A stretch of 64,000 bases of DNA from an uncultured Pseudoteredinibacter sp. GTDB lineage: Bacteria > Pseudomonadota > Gammaproteobacteria > Pseudomonadales > Cellvibrionaceae. The DNA is taken from assembly GCF_947502065.1 (NCBI RefSeq), contig NZ_CANMYE010000001.1, positions 1,178,001-1,242,000 of the forward strand, written 5' to 3'. Positions 29,443 through 38,781 of the stretch are shown here, one piece after another (position 1 is the stretch's first letter; the number at the start of each line of letters is the position of its first letter). The translations under genes were made by a program, and so were the position numbers. The notes under the pieces were generated by a model, which saw nothing but the letters and a program-made list of their open reading frames with translations, had not been told where the DNA came from and did not search any database.

Positions 29443-29585
29443 TAACCACGTTGAGACAAAGACGAAGGGTTCTTGCATCGCAGGCTGACTATGGGCAGAC
29501 TGTAGCGCCCTAATGCTGGGAACAAAAAATCCTCCGTTGTATGGCCATCGATTGTTGGCTAGTGAGACTTAAAGAGAGGGTGCTT

Positions 29586-30158
29586 ATGCCAAGCAGGAAT
29601 TATAATTTAAGACCTATGCTAGACCCAGAACAACTGAGCCAGGCCGTTCAACAAGCCGCTACGCCAGGATCCAAGCCTCCAGTTCATTTATGGAACCCTG
29701 ATTTCAGCGGTGACATCGATATTGTTATCTCGGCTGACGGGCAGTGGTTTCACGAAGGTGATCCTATTCGCCGCCTACCTTTACGGGCACTGTTTGCCTC
29801 GATTCTTAAGCGCGAAGGCGATGAGTACTTTTTGGTAACCCCGATTGAGAAGTGGCGCATCCAAGTCGAAAGGCAGGCATTTTGTCTAACTCAAATGATG
29901 GAGTTGGAAGAAGATGGTGTGTTTTTCTTGGAATTTCGTAATGAAATTGGAGAATCTGTTCGCCTAGATGCTAAGCATCAAATTTGGTTTGAAAGCTATG
30001 GTGAGCAAAGCATCCCTTGTATTGCCGTGCGAGATGGCTTAAATGCGAGCTTATCGCGATCGGTCTTTTACGAGCTGGTAAATCTTGCCCAAGACTGTGA
30101 GGGTGAAATGCAGGTGTTTAGCGGCGGAGTCGGCTGTTCCTTAGGGAAAATATATTAA
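29586..30158 (+). CDS. DUF1285 family protein
   Basis: The ATG at 29586 follows AGAGAGGG and gives a 190-residue protein. It shows the DUF1285 pattern: PPVHLWNPDFSGDIDIVI, DGQWFHEGDPIRR, LFASILKREGDEYFLVTPIEKW and GLNASLSRSVFYELV. DUF1285 proteins are conserved single-domain proteins in gammaproteobacteria; a ligand-binding or regulatory role has been suggested from structures, but the function is not established. It ends before a bidirectional terminator. Confidence 0.9.
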   Translation: MPSRNYNLRPMLDPEQLSQAVQQAATPGSKPPVHLWNPDFSGDIDIVISADGQWFHEGDPIRRLPLRALFASILKREGDEYFLVTPIEKWRIQVERQAFCLTQMMELEEDGVFFLEFRNEIGESVRLDAKHQIWFESYGEQSIPCIAVRDGLNASLSRSVFYELVNLAQDCEGEMQVFSGGVGCSLGKIY

Positions 30159-30203
30159 CCAGCTTGAAAGCTCTTGTTGCTGCTAAGTAAAATAGATGAC
30201 CTT

Positions 30204-30229
30204 AAAAAAGGGCCCGCAGGCCCTTTTTT
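30204..30229. terminator. Bidirectional terminator
   Basis: The GGGCCCGCAGGCCC stem is flanked by six A and six T. It separates the convergent DUF1285 and ETF-QO genes. Confidence 0.92.
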
Positions 30230-30250
30230 AATGTCGCAACAAGCTTTGCG

Positions 30251-31891
30251 TTACATATTTGGATAGTTAGGGCCGCCAGCGCCCTCTGGGCATACCCAGG
30301 TAATGTTCTGGCTTGGGTCTTTAATATCACAGGTTTTACAGTGTACGCAGTTCTGGCCATTAATTTGGAACTTCTTGCTGCCATCTTCCTGCTCGACAAC
30401 CTCGTAAACACCCGCAGGGCAGTAGCGCTGCGCTGGCTCATCCCACTTGGCGTAGTTCACATCCATTGGAATGGCGTCGTCTTTTAAGGTTAAGTGGCAA
30501 GGCTGATCTTCTTCATGATTAGTATTCGATAGGAATACCGAAGAAGGCTTATCAAAGCTCAGTACGCCGTCTGGTTTCGGGTAGTCGATCTTCTTGGCCT
30601 CTGAAGCCAGTTTCATGCCTTCATGGTCTGGCTTAGGATCAGATAGTGTCCAAGGCAGGCTGCCATTAAAGATATTGATATCGATAAAGGCATAGGCCGA
30701 ACCAATGATGTTGCCCCACTTATGCTGTGCAGGGCCGAAGTTGCGCTGGGTGTGTAGCTCTTTCCATGCCCAAGAAGCTTTGTAGGCCTCGGTAAAATCG
30801 GTTAGATCTTGACCATTGCGCTCTTCTGTAATTGCTTTAACTACCGCTTCAGCACCTAGCATGCCAGATTTCATCGCGGTGTGGCTGCCCTTAATTTTGG
30901 CAAAGTTCAGGGTGCCTGCGTTATCACCGAGTAACAAACCGCCAGGGAAGGTCATCTTCGGCTGTGACTGGATGCCGCCTTTGGCGATAGCTCGAGCACC
31001 GTAAGAAAGACGCTCGCCGCCTTCTAGGTATTGCTTGGCTACTGGGTGATGCTTGTAGCGCTGGAACTCGTCGAAGGGGCTCAAGTGCGGGTTAGTGTAG
31101 GAAAGGTCGGTAATTAGGCCGATTACTACCTGGTTGTCTTCGATGTGGTACAAGAAAGTACCACCCGCAGACCCAGATTCGCTCAGAGGCCAGCCTGCGG
31201 TGTGCACAACCAAGCCTTGCTGGTGCTGTTCCGCTGGAACCTTCCAAATCTCTTTAATGCCGATACCGTAATGCTGTGGCTCTACGTCTTTATCCAGCTC
31301 GTATTTGGCGATTAGCTGCTTACCCAGTTGACCGCGACAGCCTTCGGTGAATAGGGTGTATTTACCGTGCAGCTCCATGCCTGGCATGTAGCTGTCTTTT
31401 TGCTGGCCATCTAAACCGATGCCCATATCGCCTGTTGCAATACCTTTAACACTGCCGTCTTCGTTATAGACGACTTCGGCGGCGGCAAAGCCAGGGAAGA
31501 TCTCTACGCCCATGGCTTCGGCTTGCTCAGCCAACCAGCGGCACAAGTTACCAAGGCTGATAATATAGTTGCCTTCGTTGTGCATGGTTTTTGGGGTAAA
31601 GAAGTTTGGAATCTTGATGCTGTTTTCGGCGTTGCGCAGCATGTAGATATCATCACCTGTGACTTCGGTGTTGAGTGGCGCGCCACGTTCTTTCCAATCA
31701 GGGAACAGTTCATTTAAGGCAGTGGGCTCGAATACCGCACCCGAAAGGATGTGGGCTCCAACCTCTGAACCTTTTTCAACTAGGCAGACAGAGATTTCTT
31801 CGTTCAGCTGTTTTATACGACAGGCTGCTGATAAACCGGCAGGGCCAGCACCAACGATAACCACATCGTATTCCATATATTCTCTTTCCAC
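30251..31891 (-). CDS. etfD: Electron transfer flavoprotein-ubiquinone oxidoreductase
   Basis: ETF-QO passes electrons from reduced ETF to ubiquinone at the inner membrane. The 546-residue protein starts with the FAD motif VVIVGAGPAGLSAACRI and ends with the 4Fe-4S segment CVHCKTCDIKDPSQNITWVC. The GTG at 31891 has AGGAG seven bases upstream, and the ATG 15 bases downstream has its own GGAAAGAG, so the exact start is open. It is divergent from etfBA across 646 bases, so the whole ETF relay is encoded here. Confidence 0.96.
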   Translation of the reverse strand: MEREYMEYDVVIVGAGPAGLSAACRIKQLNEEISVCLVEKGSEVGAHILSGAVFEPTALNELFPDWKERGAPLNTEVTGDDIYMLRNAENSIKIPNFFTPKTMHNEGNYIISLGNLCRWLAEQAEAMGVEIFPGFAAAEVVYNEDGSVKGIATGDMGIGLDGQQKDSYMPGMELHGKYTLFTEGCRGQLGKQLIAKYELDKDVEPQHYGIGIKEIWKVPAEQHQQGLVVHTAGWPLSESGSAGGTFLYHIEDNQVVIGLITDLSYTNPHLSPFDEFQRYKHHPVAKQYLEGGERLSYGARAIAKGGIQSQPKMTFPGGLLLGDNAGTLNFAKIKGSHTAMKSGMLGAEAVVKAITEERNGQDLTDFTEAYKASWAWKELHTQRNFGPAQHKWGNIIGSAYAFIDINIFNGSLPWTLSDPKPDHEGMKLASEAKKIDYPKPDGVLSFDKPSSVFLSNTNHEEDQPCHLTLKDDAIPMDVNYAKWDEPAQRYCPAGVYEVVEQEDGSKKFQINGQNCVHCKTCDIKDPSQNITWVCPEGAGGPNYPNM

Positions 31892-32537
31892 AGTCTCACT
31901 CCTGGCAAATCTAGCTAATACGGTTGTGCCGTTTGTCTAAATAGCGGCACTTCTATAATACAAACCGAGAGGCTTGGCTTTTTATCAACCCAAAACATCC
32001 GGGTTAAGCTTCATTATTGGCTTAGCTTAACCTTTCTAAACCTTTTAACGCCATTCATAGTTTTGATACCCATTATCGATACTGTCGATTCAAGGCTAAA
32101 ACTGTTGGCAAAGCGCTCAGATAATTAAAACTAATACCCAATTTCTCTAGTATTGGCGCGGATTATAGCCGTGACGGCCTAGATAGACCAATGGTAAAAA
32201 GGCGCAAAGCTATGACCGAATGTTCCACCATTTAAGTAGTGGGATGCGACATTCGCCCAATAACTGCCTAATAAATGAGCCTTAAAAAGGTACTGTCTGT
32301 GGAAAAAATGACTAATTTCAGTGACTTTGATCAATCTTGCCATCACCCCTGAGCAGAACAGGTATTGATTTTAAGGGGCTGCTGCTTCAACATACTCGCC
32401 GCTCGAAGTCGGCTGTAATAAGCTTTTATTAAAGCCAGAGCACTGCGGGAATGTGGTACCACTCTTAAAACAACAAGGGCGTAAAGCCAGAGGGTGCTGC
32501 CGCGTTTATCCTTCAACGATAAGCGAATGGGAAACCG
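31892..32537. other. Intergenic region between ETF-QO and EtfBA genes
   Basis: This 646-base gap must carry promoters for both directions. It has a GGTTAAGC/GCTTAACC inverted repeat at 32002-32032 and the word AAAGCCAGAG twice (about 32430 and 32490). I did not recognise a fatty-acid regulator operator. Confidence 0.4.
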
Positions 32538-33287
32538 ATGAAGATTCTTGTTGCTGTTAAACGCGTTGTGGACTACAACGTCAAAGTACGTCCAAAGTCA
32601 GACGGTACTGACGTTGATATTGCCAACGCTAAAATGTCTATTAACCCTTTCTGTGAAATTGCTGTTGAAGAAGCGGTTCGCCTAAAAGAGAAGGGCGTTG
32701 CGACTGAAGTAGTCGCTGTATCACTGGGTACTAAACAATCCCAAGAACAAATTCGTACTGCGATGGCCCTGGGTGCCGATCGCGGCATCTTGGTAGAAAC
32801 CGATGCTGAGCTGCAGCCATTAGCTGTAGCGAAGTGTTTGAATGCCATCATCGCCAAGGAATCTCCTGATCTTGTGATCATGGGTAAGCAGTCCATCGAC
32901 GGTGATAACAACCAAACTGGTCAGATGCTAGGTGCATTGAGCAATATGCCTCAGGGTACTTTCGCTTCTGAAGTTGCGGTTGAAGACGGCACGGTTAACG
33001 TAACTCGCGAAATCGACGGCGGTCTACAGACTGTTAAGTTGAACTTGCCAGCGATCGTTACTACCGATCTGCGCTTGAATGAGCCTCGCTATGCGTCTTT
33101 GCCTAACATCATGAAGGCTAAGAAGAAGCCACTAGATACTACAACGCCTGACGAGTTGGGTGTTGATGTAGCTCCACGTGTACAAACCTTGAAAGTTGAG
33201 CCACCTGCCGAGCGCAGTGCGGGCATCAAGGTTGCGGACGTAGCTGAGCTGGTTGAGAAACTAAAAAATGAGGCGAAGGTGATCTAA
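32538..33287 (+). CDS. etfB: Electron transfer flavoprotein beta subunit
   Basis: The 249-residue protein has the EtfB start [19 protein letters not shown], the segment [20 protein letters not shown], and the AMP-site stretch [17 protein letters not shown]. It pairs with EtfA to collect electrons from acyl-CoA and related dehydrogenases. GGGAAA precedes the ATG, and etfA starts one base after its stop codon. Confidence 0.97.
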   Translation: MKILVAVKRVVDYNVKVRPKSDGTDVDIANAKMSINPFCEIAVEEAVRLKEKGVATEVVAVSLGTKQSQEQIRTAMALGADRGILVETDAELQPLAVAKCLNAIIAKESPDLVIMGKQSIDGDNNQTGQMLGALSNMPQGTFASEVAVEDGTVNVTREIDGGLQTVKLNLPAIVTTDLRLNEPRYASLPNIMKAKKKPLDTTTPDELGVDVAPRVQTLKVEPPAERSAGIKVADVAELVEKLKNEAKVI

Positions 33288-33288
33288 G

Positions 33289-34218
33289 ATGAGTATTTTA
33301 GTAATTGCAGAACACGATAATGCTAGCCTCAAGGCCGCTACTCTAAACACTTTGGCTGCGGCTAAAGCGATTGGTGGTGACGTACATGTACTAGTTGCTG
33401 GCTCTGGCTGTGGTGCCGCGGCTGAAGCGGCTGCCCAAGCTGATGGTGTGGCGAAAGTATTAGTTGCTGACAATGCCGCATACGAATATCAGTTGGCTGA
33501 AAACGTTGCAGCGCTAGTTGCTGATTTGGGTAAAGATTACACCCACGTTTTAGCTTCTGCGACCAGTAACGGTAAAAACATCATGCCTCGCGCTGCGGCT
33601 TTGCTGGATGTTCAGGCTATTTCTGACATTATTTCTGTTGAGAGCAGCGATACCTTTAAGCGTCCTATCTACGCTGGTAACGTGATCGCAACAGTGCAAA
33701 GCTCTGACGCCATTAAGGTGATCACTGTTCGTGGTACAGCGTTTGACGCTGTGGCAGCCGAAGGTGGTTCTGCCGCTGTTGAATCTATCGATAATGCCCA
33801 AGATGCTGGTGTTTCTTCTTTCGTTGGCGAAGAGCTAGCGAAGAGCGATCGTCCTGAGCTAACCGCTGCCAAGATTGTGATCTCTGGTGGTCGTGGTATG
33901 CAGAATGGCGAAAACTTCGAAATGCTGTACAAGGTAGCTGACAAGCTAGGTGCTGCGGTAGGTGCTTCGCGTGCTGCGGTAGATGCCGGCTTCGTACCTA
34001 ACGATATGCAGGTTGGTCAAACCGGTAAGATCGTTGCGCCTGAGCTGTACATTGCTGTAGGTATCTCTGGTGCTATCCAGCACTTGGCAGGTATGAAAGA
34101 TTCTAAGGTTATCGTTGCAATCAACAAAGACGAAGAAGCACCAATCTTCTCTGTAGCTGACTACGGTCTAGTTGCTGATTTGTTTGAAGCTGTGCCTGAG
34201 TTGGAATCTTCCATCTAA
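33289..34218 (+). CDS. etfA: Electron transfer flavoprotein alpha subunit
   Basis: The 309-residue protein has the C-terminal FAD-binding signature: [42 protein letters not shown] and [20 protein letters not shown]. It is translationally linked to etfB and followed by a strong terminator. Confidence 0.97.
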   Translation: MSILVIAEHDNASLKAATLNTLAAAKAIGGDVHVLVAGSGCGAAAEAAAQADGVAKVLVADNAAYEYQLAENVAALVADLGKDYTHVLASATSNGKNIMPRAAALLDVQAISDIISVESSDTFKRPIYAGNVIATVQSSDAIKVITVRGTAFDAVAAEGGSAAVESIDNAQDAGVSSFVGEELAKSDRPELTAAKIVISGGRGMQNGENFEMLYKVADKLGAAVGASRAAVDAGFVPNDMQVGQTGKIVAPELYIAVGISGAIQHLAGMKDSKVIVAINKDEEAPIFSVADYGLVADLFEAVPELESSI

Positions 34219-34310
34219 GCCGGTCTTGAGTTTATTGATGGAGAAGGGCGGCTTGCTGCTCTTCGCTGAGCTTTGGGCTCAGGTGATTTCCATCAGTAAA
34301 TTTCAAGCAT

Positions 34311-34338
34311 AAAAAAAGCCGCAATAGCGGCTTTTTTT
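34311..34338. terminator. Bidirectional terminator after etfA
   Basis: The stem GCCGCAATAGCGGC is flanked by seven A and seven T. It serves etfA on the plus strand and the lipoprotein gene on the minus strand. Confidence 0.92.
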
Positions 34339-34357
34339 ATGGCTGCGAATTAATCAA

Positions 34358-34792
34358 TTATTCGCTTTTTAGCTTTTCAAGAGCGCCTTCAGCTTTCTCT
34401 TTTAGCTCGTTCATTTTTTCTTCGTCCTGAACGGCTTCTTCAACCTTGTTCATAGCGTCGCCAGCCGCTTCTTCAACTTTATCAGCAACAGCACCAACAG
34501 CTTCTTTGGCGCCTTCACCTAGCTCACCAGCTGCTTCTTTTGCGCTATCGCTCATTTCGCTCATGGCGTCTGAAGCTTGCTCTTTAAGGCCAGATGCAGC
34601 GTCTTGAGTCGCTTGGGCGGCTTGATCCAATAGATTACCAGATTCCGCTTTAGCTTCAGCAGCTGCTTCTTCAACAGCAGCGGCCGCTTTTTTCTCTTCG
34701 CTAGCGTCTTGTGAACAGCCAGCCAATGCCAAAACAGAAGCTGCCGTGAAAGCCAATAGACCGTTACGCATCAATTTAGTGTTAATTTTCAT
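34358..34792 (-). CDS. Ala/Glu/Lys-rich coiled-coil lipoprotein
   Basis: The 144-residue protein has a lipoprotein signal with lipobox LAGC. The mature part is almost entirely Ala, Glu, Lys and Asp in amphipathic repeats (for example KEAAGELGEGAKEA, ADKVEEAAGDAMNKVEEAV), as expected for a long helix. Proteins of this composition resemble stress-related or apolipoprotein-like proteins, but composition alone does not give function. Confidence 0.75.
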   Translation of the reverse strand: MKINTKLMRNGLLAFTAASVLALAGCSQDASEEKKAAAAVEEAAAEAKAESGNLLDQAAQATQDAASGLKEQASDAMSEMSDSAKEAAGELGEGAKEAVGAVADKVEEAAGDAMNKVEEAVQDEEKMNELKEKAEGALEKLKSE

Positions 34793-34987
34793 TCTATATC
34801 CCCTTTGTCTTCACTTATAATAAACCTAATACAGGTATATTAGGCGCGGCATCAAGACCCTTGTTCCTGGCAGCGCCTTTTTACTTTTATGAGCCCGCTC
34901 TTATGAGCGACTCAGGCAGTGTATCTGGCTTATCCTGAATAGAAAAGTAACCGATACCACATTTTTGCGAAGAGTTTGGAGTTATTA

Positions 34988-35188
34988 GTGGATATTGAAG
35001 TATTTGAAACCTGGTCACTGTATCTTGGGGTCGGTGGCTTAATCGCCTTTATGGCATTTATTGTTTGGGATTTAGCCAAGCAGTCAAATGCAGGGCGCTT
35101 CGGTACCATGATTTTGTTTACGGCTCTTGGCTTGGGGGTTCTGGGTTTTATCATAAAAACCGTCATTGTACAGATGATGGAGCAGTAA
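34988..35188 (+). CDS. DUF2788 small membrane protein
   Basis: GGAG lies six bases before the GTG at 34988, which I prefer over the TTG at 34976. The 66-residue product has two membrane helices (LGVGGLIAFMAFIVWDLA and a C-terminal LFTALGLGVLGFIIKTVIV) and matches the DUF2788 pattern. The function is unknown. It is followed after 71 bases by the hybrid kinase gene. Confidence 0.8.
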   Translation: MDIEVFETWSLYLGVGGLIAFMAFIVWDLAKQSNAGRFGTMILFTALGLGVLGFIIKTVIVQMMEQ

Positions 35189-35259
35189 GCTCGTCAGCAT
35201 CAAATCGCTAGCCATAGCTGTAAGCTATGCAGTAACCCGTTTTTGCGAGAACAGACCCT

Positions 35260-37500
35260 ATGTTTAAGCTCTTTATTCCAGAATCCAAAGTTCATCGTGA
35301 TCGCCGTTTAATGCGCGAAACTGATAGCCGAATGGCGAAATACAGTCGCCGAGGCATCTTAATCAATCTTGCGGTGTTTCTGTTTTGTGTTTGGATGGGG
35401 GAGCTATACCTGCAAGCGCCTACTGCTACCGCAATTTTAACCGTCGGCCTATTGGCATTAACGGGGGTGCGCAGCTTTTTTCTATTTCGTTTCGATGCAC
35501 TTTACCCAAGAGCGCCATCACGATGGCGCAATCAGTACTTTTTAGCCTCTTTACTTGGTGCGCTATGGTGGAGCGTGGTTTTGGTAGCATTCACCTTGAT
35601 CAAGGGTTTGGATGACGCTTCTACCATCTTGTGGTTTTACACCATCGTATTCTTTTCTTCGACGGCCAATGCTCTGGCTCCCTATAACCGGTATATGAGT
35701 TGGTATCAGTTCTTTGGTTTGATCCCTGGCGCGCTGGCCATGGTCTCACTGGGCACCATCAACGGTTATTTATACGGCATTATTATTTTATTGTTTTTCT
35801 TGCTCATGATTCATCAAGGTAGAATCGTTGCGGAAAGCTACTGGAAGAGCTTGGAAACCAATCAAGCCCTGACTCGCAAAACCATCGAGTTAGAAGCTGA
35901 AAAGCGTGATATGCAGGCCGCTGATCAATTTAGCACCGAGTTTTTACAGAACTTAGGCAGTGAGGTTCGGGTTAATTTGAATGATCTATTGGGAAGCTTG
36001 TCCCTGCTTGATCGCGATCAGCTTAACTCACACCAATCTGAACTGGTGGATATGGCGCATCGAACAGCCATGCACCAATTGGAGTTGATCAACAATGTTG
36101 GTGAATATCTAACCACAGTAGGCCGCCAGTATGAACGCGATATCAGTGTTTTCAATTTACGCCGCCTGCTGGAAAACGTGCTTGAGGACTTGTTTGAAGA
36201 TGCGGCTCACCAGCATACCGAATTGAACTACTTGCTAAATTCCAGCATTCCTTTACGAGTGCGTGGCGATGCGGTTCGCGTTCAGCAGATTTTACATCAG
36301 CTGATTTACCACGTGATGTACTCGACTCAATCCGAAGAAATCACCATCGTTGGTAACTATAAGTTGGATAATCAACGCGATGGTAATTTAACCTTGAAAA
36401 TCCGTTTGATAGGTTCGGGGGAAGATAAGTATTCGGCCTGGGAAACGACAGGTGAGAGTGGGGAGAGTGCTACTACCTTGGTTAATAGCTGGGAAAACAG
36501 TACTTCATTTGTTGTCTGTAAAGCGTTGGCCGAATCCATATCGGGTTTCGTTGAGGTTAGTCCTTCGCGTCACCAGGTTTTGGTTAGCTTGCCACTTGAA
36601 ATATCTGGTAGCCTCACGCAAGAAGTTTCAGTCAACGCTCGCCTAAAAAACAAACGAGCTTTATTGGTGGATGTATCCAAAGAAGTGCGCAAACCAATGA
36701 TGCGCGAATTTAAGGACTGGGGCTTAAGGGTCACCCACGAAAAAGATTTAGGCTCGGTGGTGCAGCTAATGTGGGACGCTCGCAACGATGATGAAGCCTT
36801 TGATTTAGTGCTGTTTTACACCCGTCATGGCAATCGTGACTGGATGGAGATATCCCAGCAGATCTTAGATAACGAACAGCTATGCGATGTAGCGCAGTTG
36901 ATAGTGGGTAATAGGCGCGACATGGAGTGCACGGAAGTTACTGATTATGCTATCGATAAAATTCAAGTTGCTCGTTTAAACAAACCCCTGTCGCCACATG
37001 CAGCTCATAATGCCTTGCAATATTTATTGCTTAAAGGCGACTACGCTAAGCCGGACTGCCTCAATCACGATAAAGATAATATTTTGTCTTTTGAGGGGCA
37101 CACGGTTTTGCTGGTTGATGATCATCGCGCCAATCAACTGGTGACACAGAAATTATTGGAAAAATTAAAGCTGCAAGTTACCGTCGCGATTAACGGTAAA
37201 GAAGCTTTAGATAAAATGCAGAATCAGAACTTTGATATTGTATTAATGGATTGCAATATGCCATTGATGGATGGCTTTGAGGCCACACAGATCATTCGTG
37301 AACGTGAAATCGAGCATGAACTGAAAAGCGCCGAAGCAGGTGAGCCTGTCTCAGAGCATATCCCAATTATCGGAATGTCATCGCATTTGTTTAATGGTGA
37401 AAAGTCACGCAGTTTTGCCGCGGGCATGGATGAATATTTGGCCAAGCCTATCGAGTTTTATAAGCTGCAACGATTGTTGCAGCGCTGGTTGAATAATTAG
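35260..37500 (+). CDS. Hybrid histidine kinase-like protein with degenerate kinase core
   Basis: The 746-residue protein has an N-terminal membrane region of several helices (about 34-195), then a kinase-like region and two receiver-like domains. The H-box reads FLQNLGSEVRVNL at 228-240, where Ser234 replaces the phospho-accepting His. The N-box reads QQILHQLIYHVMYST, with the ATP-binding Asn lost. The middle receiver-like domain lacks the usual Asp motif. The last one (about 610-740) is intact: LLVDD, LMDCNMPLMDG and a Lys in YLAKPI. It therefore looks like a pseudokinase that keeps a working receiver. Sensing ligand and partner kinase are unknown. Confidence 0.82.
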   Translation: MFKLFIPESKVHRDRRLMRETDSRMAKYSRRGILINLAVFLFCVWMGELYLQAPTATAILTVGLLALTGVRSFFLFRFDALYPRAPSRWRNQYFLASLLGALWWSVVLVAFTLIKGLDDASTILWFYTIVFFSSTANALAPYNRYMSWYQFFGLIPGALAMVSLGTINGYLYGIIILLFFLLMIHQGRIVAESYWKSLETNQALTRKTIELEAEKRDMQAADQFSTEFLQNLGSEVRVNLNDLLGSLSLLDRDQLNSHQSELVDMAHRTAMHQLELINNVGEYLTTVGRQYERDISVFNLRRLLENVLEDLFEDAAHQHTELNYLLNSSIPLRVRGDAVRVQQILHQLIYHVMYSTQSEEITIVGNYKLDNQRDGNLTLKIRLIGSGEDKYSAWETTGESGESATTLVNSWENSTSFVVCKALAESISGFVEVSPSRHQVLVSLPLEISGSLTQEVSVNARLKNKRALLVDVSKEVRKPMMREFKDWGLRVTHEKDLGSVVQLMWDARNDDEAFDLVLFYTRHGNRDWMEISQQILDNEQLCDVAQLIVGNRRDMECTEVTDYAIDKIQVARLNKPLSPHAAHNALQYLLLKGDYAKPDCLNHDKDNILSFEGHTVLLVDDHRANQLVTQKLLEKLKLQVTVAINGKEALDKMQNQNFDIVLMDCNMPLMDGFEATQIIREREIEHELKSAEAGEPVSEHIPIIGMSSHLFNGEKSRSFAAGMDEYLAKPIEFYKLQRLLQRWLNN

Positions 37501-37567
37501 TTGTTCGCACTTTTAGATCAACAAAGATTAAAATCGCTTTAGTTTTGCTTTGATAACGTGCAGAAGC

Positions 37568-38593
37568 TTAGCTATTTTTGGCGCTTGCGGTTTGCTTAAA
37601 CTCTGTAGTGGTCATGCCGCTCCATTGTTTAAAGCGTCGAAAGAAAGATCTGGGCTCAGCAAAACCTAGTTGAGTGCAGATGCTTTCGTTGTCTACTCCT
37701 TGCTTTAACATAGTCTTTGCTAAGCCAAAACGTAATTCACTGAGTTCTTCTTGATAACTGCTGCCGTTTTCTTCAAGCCTGCGCTGTAAAGTTCTTGGGC
37801 TAATATTCATTTTTTTCGCAAGGGCAGCTTTACTAATATCCTGTTGATTGAGTAATACTAGGATATGTCGCCGAATTTCGTCTAGCTCACTATTTTCCTT
37901 TTTGGGGGCCAGCTTTAGTAAAAGTTGATTAGCATGGCTAATCAGGGAATCCTGTAATGCGGGATTAGCTTGTGGTAAAGGTGCGTCCATAGCTTCTTTA
38001 GGTAGGCGTAATGCGGTGTGTGGGGCATTGAAATCAGGCGTACAAGAAAATACAGTTTGATACTGCTGAAGGTCGCTTTTACTTTGTGAGTGTTCAAAGC
38101 TTAAACCAAGCACATCGCCTTCAAGGCCCAGCATGTTTTTTCCGTATAAATACCAAGAAGAAAGCACCGCTTCGCTGATATGTCGCCGGGCCACTGGATC
38201 TTTTAGTTGGCAGTTCCAGCGCTGCTCGAAATACTCTTCCTGCTCAATTAACTCGGTGGTGCCCATATCCCCAACCAGTGTCTCATAGGTTGGCACCAGT
38301 TCAATGCATGCCCGTAAGCTAGCGGCGCTAATTGAGATAAGCCCAAGGCTTGCATACATGGCAGGGCTGATATGATTGCTAGCATAAAGCCCGAAATAGG
38401 GGTGTTTACTGGCGTTGATCAAGGCTATAAAAACGTCTTCGAAATGGGCCAAGTCAATTCTGGCTTCATTGTCTTGCAGCAAGCTCTCCGTAAGGTCGTG
38501 CTTTTCCAGTACTGGCGCTATATCCACGCCAAGAGCTTCAGCGGCGGTGAGGTATTGTTTTAGTGCGGGTATCGATGCGCTTAAAGAGGTCAA
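37568..38593 (-). CDS. AraC-family regulator (Arabinose_bd N-terminus)
   Basis: The 341-residue protein has the N-terminal ligand-binding domain typical of OruR/ArgR-like AraC members (EDVFIALINASKHPYFGLYAS) and a C-terminal helix-turn-helix pair (ISKAALAKKMNISPRTLQRRLEENGSSYQEEL, QLGFAEPRSFFRRFKQWSGMT). It is divergent from the FAD-oxidase operon across 188 bases and is its likely regulator. Confidence 0.9.
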   Translation of the reverse strand: MTSLSASIPALKQYLTAAEALGVDIAPVLEKHDLTESLLQDNEARIDLAHFEDVFIALINASKHPYFGLYASNHISPAMYASLGLISISAASLRACIELVPTYETLVGDMGTTELIEQEEYFEQRWNCQLKDPVARRHISEAVLSSWYLYGKNMLGLEGDVLGLSFEHSQSKSDLQQYQTVFSCTPDFNAPHTALRLPKEAMDAPLPQANPALQDSLISHANQLLLKLAPKKENSELDEIRRHILVLLNQQDISKAALAKKMNISPRTLQRRLEENGSSYQEELSELRFGLAKTMLKQGVDNESICTQLGFAEPRSFFRRFKQWSGMTTTEFKQTASAKNS

Positions 38594-38781
38594 AATTAGC
38601 CCTTATTGTTGTTTCATTGCCGCTTTATCACGGTAAGTTAAGCGAAGATCTTATATTTTGGCTCGTTTGGTGATTCTAGCGTCTTCTCTCGTCATCGCAA
38701 AGTGCGCAATCTCACAATACTATAAATGCTGATATCTATTTAAAACTTAATGCCCTGTAATGGGCGATTGGAAATCAGGGG

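Noticed and set aside
32430..32520. T-box-like leader before etfB (GTGGTACCAC)
   Set aside because: The word is a simple palindrome, the T-box core is incomplete, and T-boxes are not expected in gammaproteobacteria or before etf genes.
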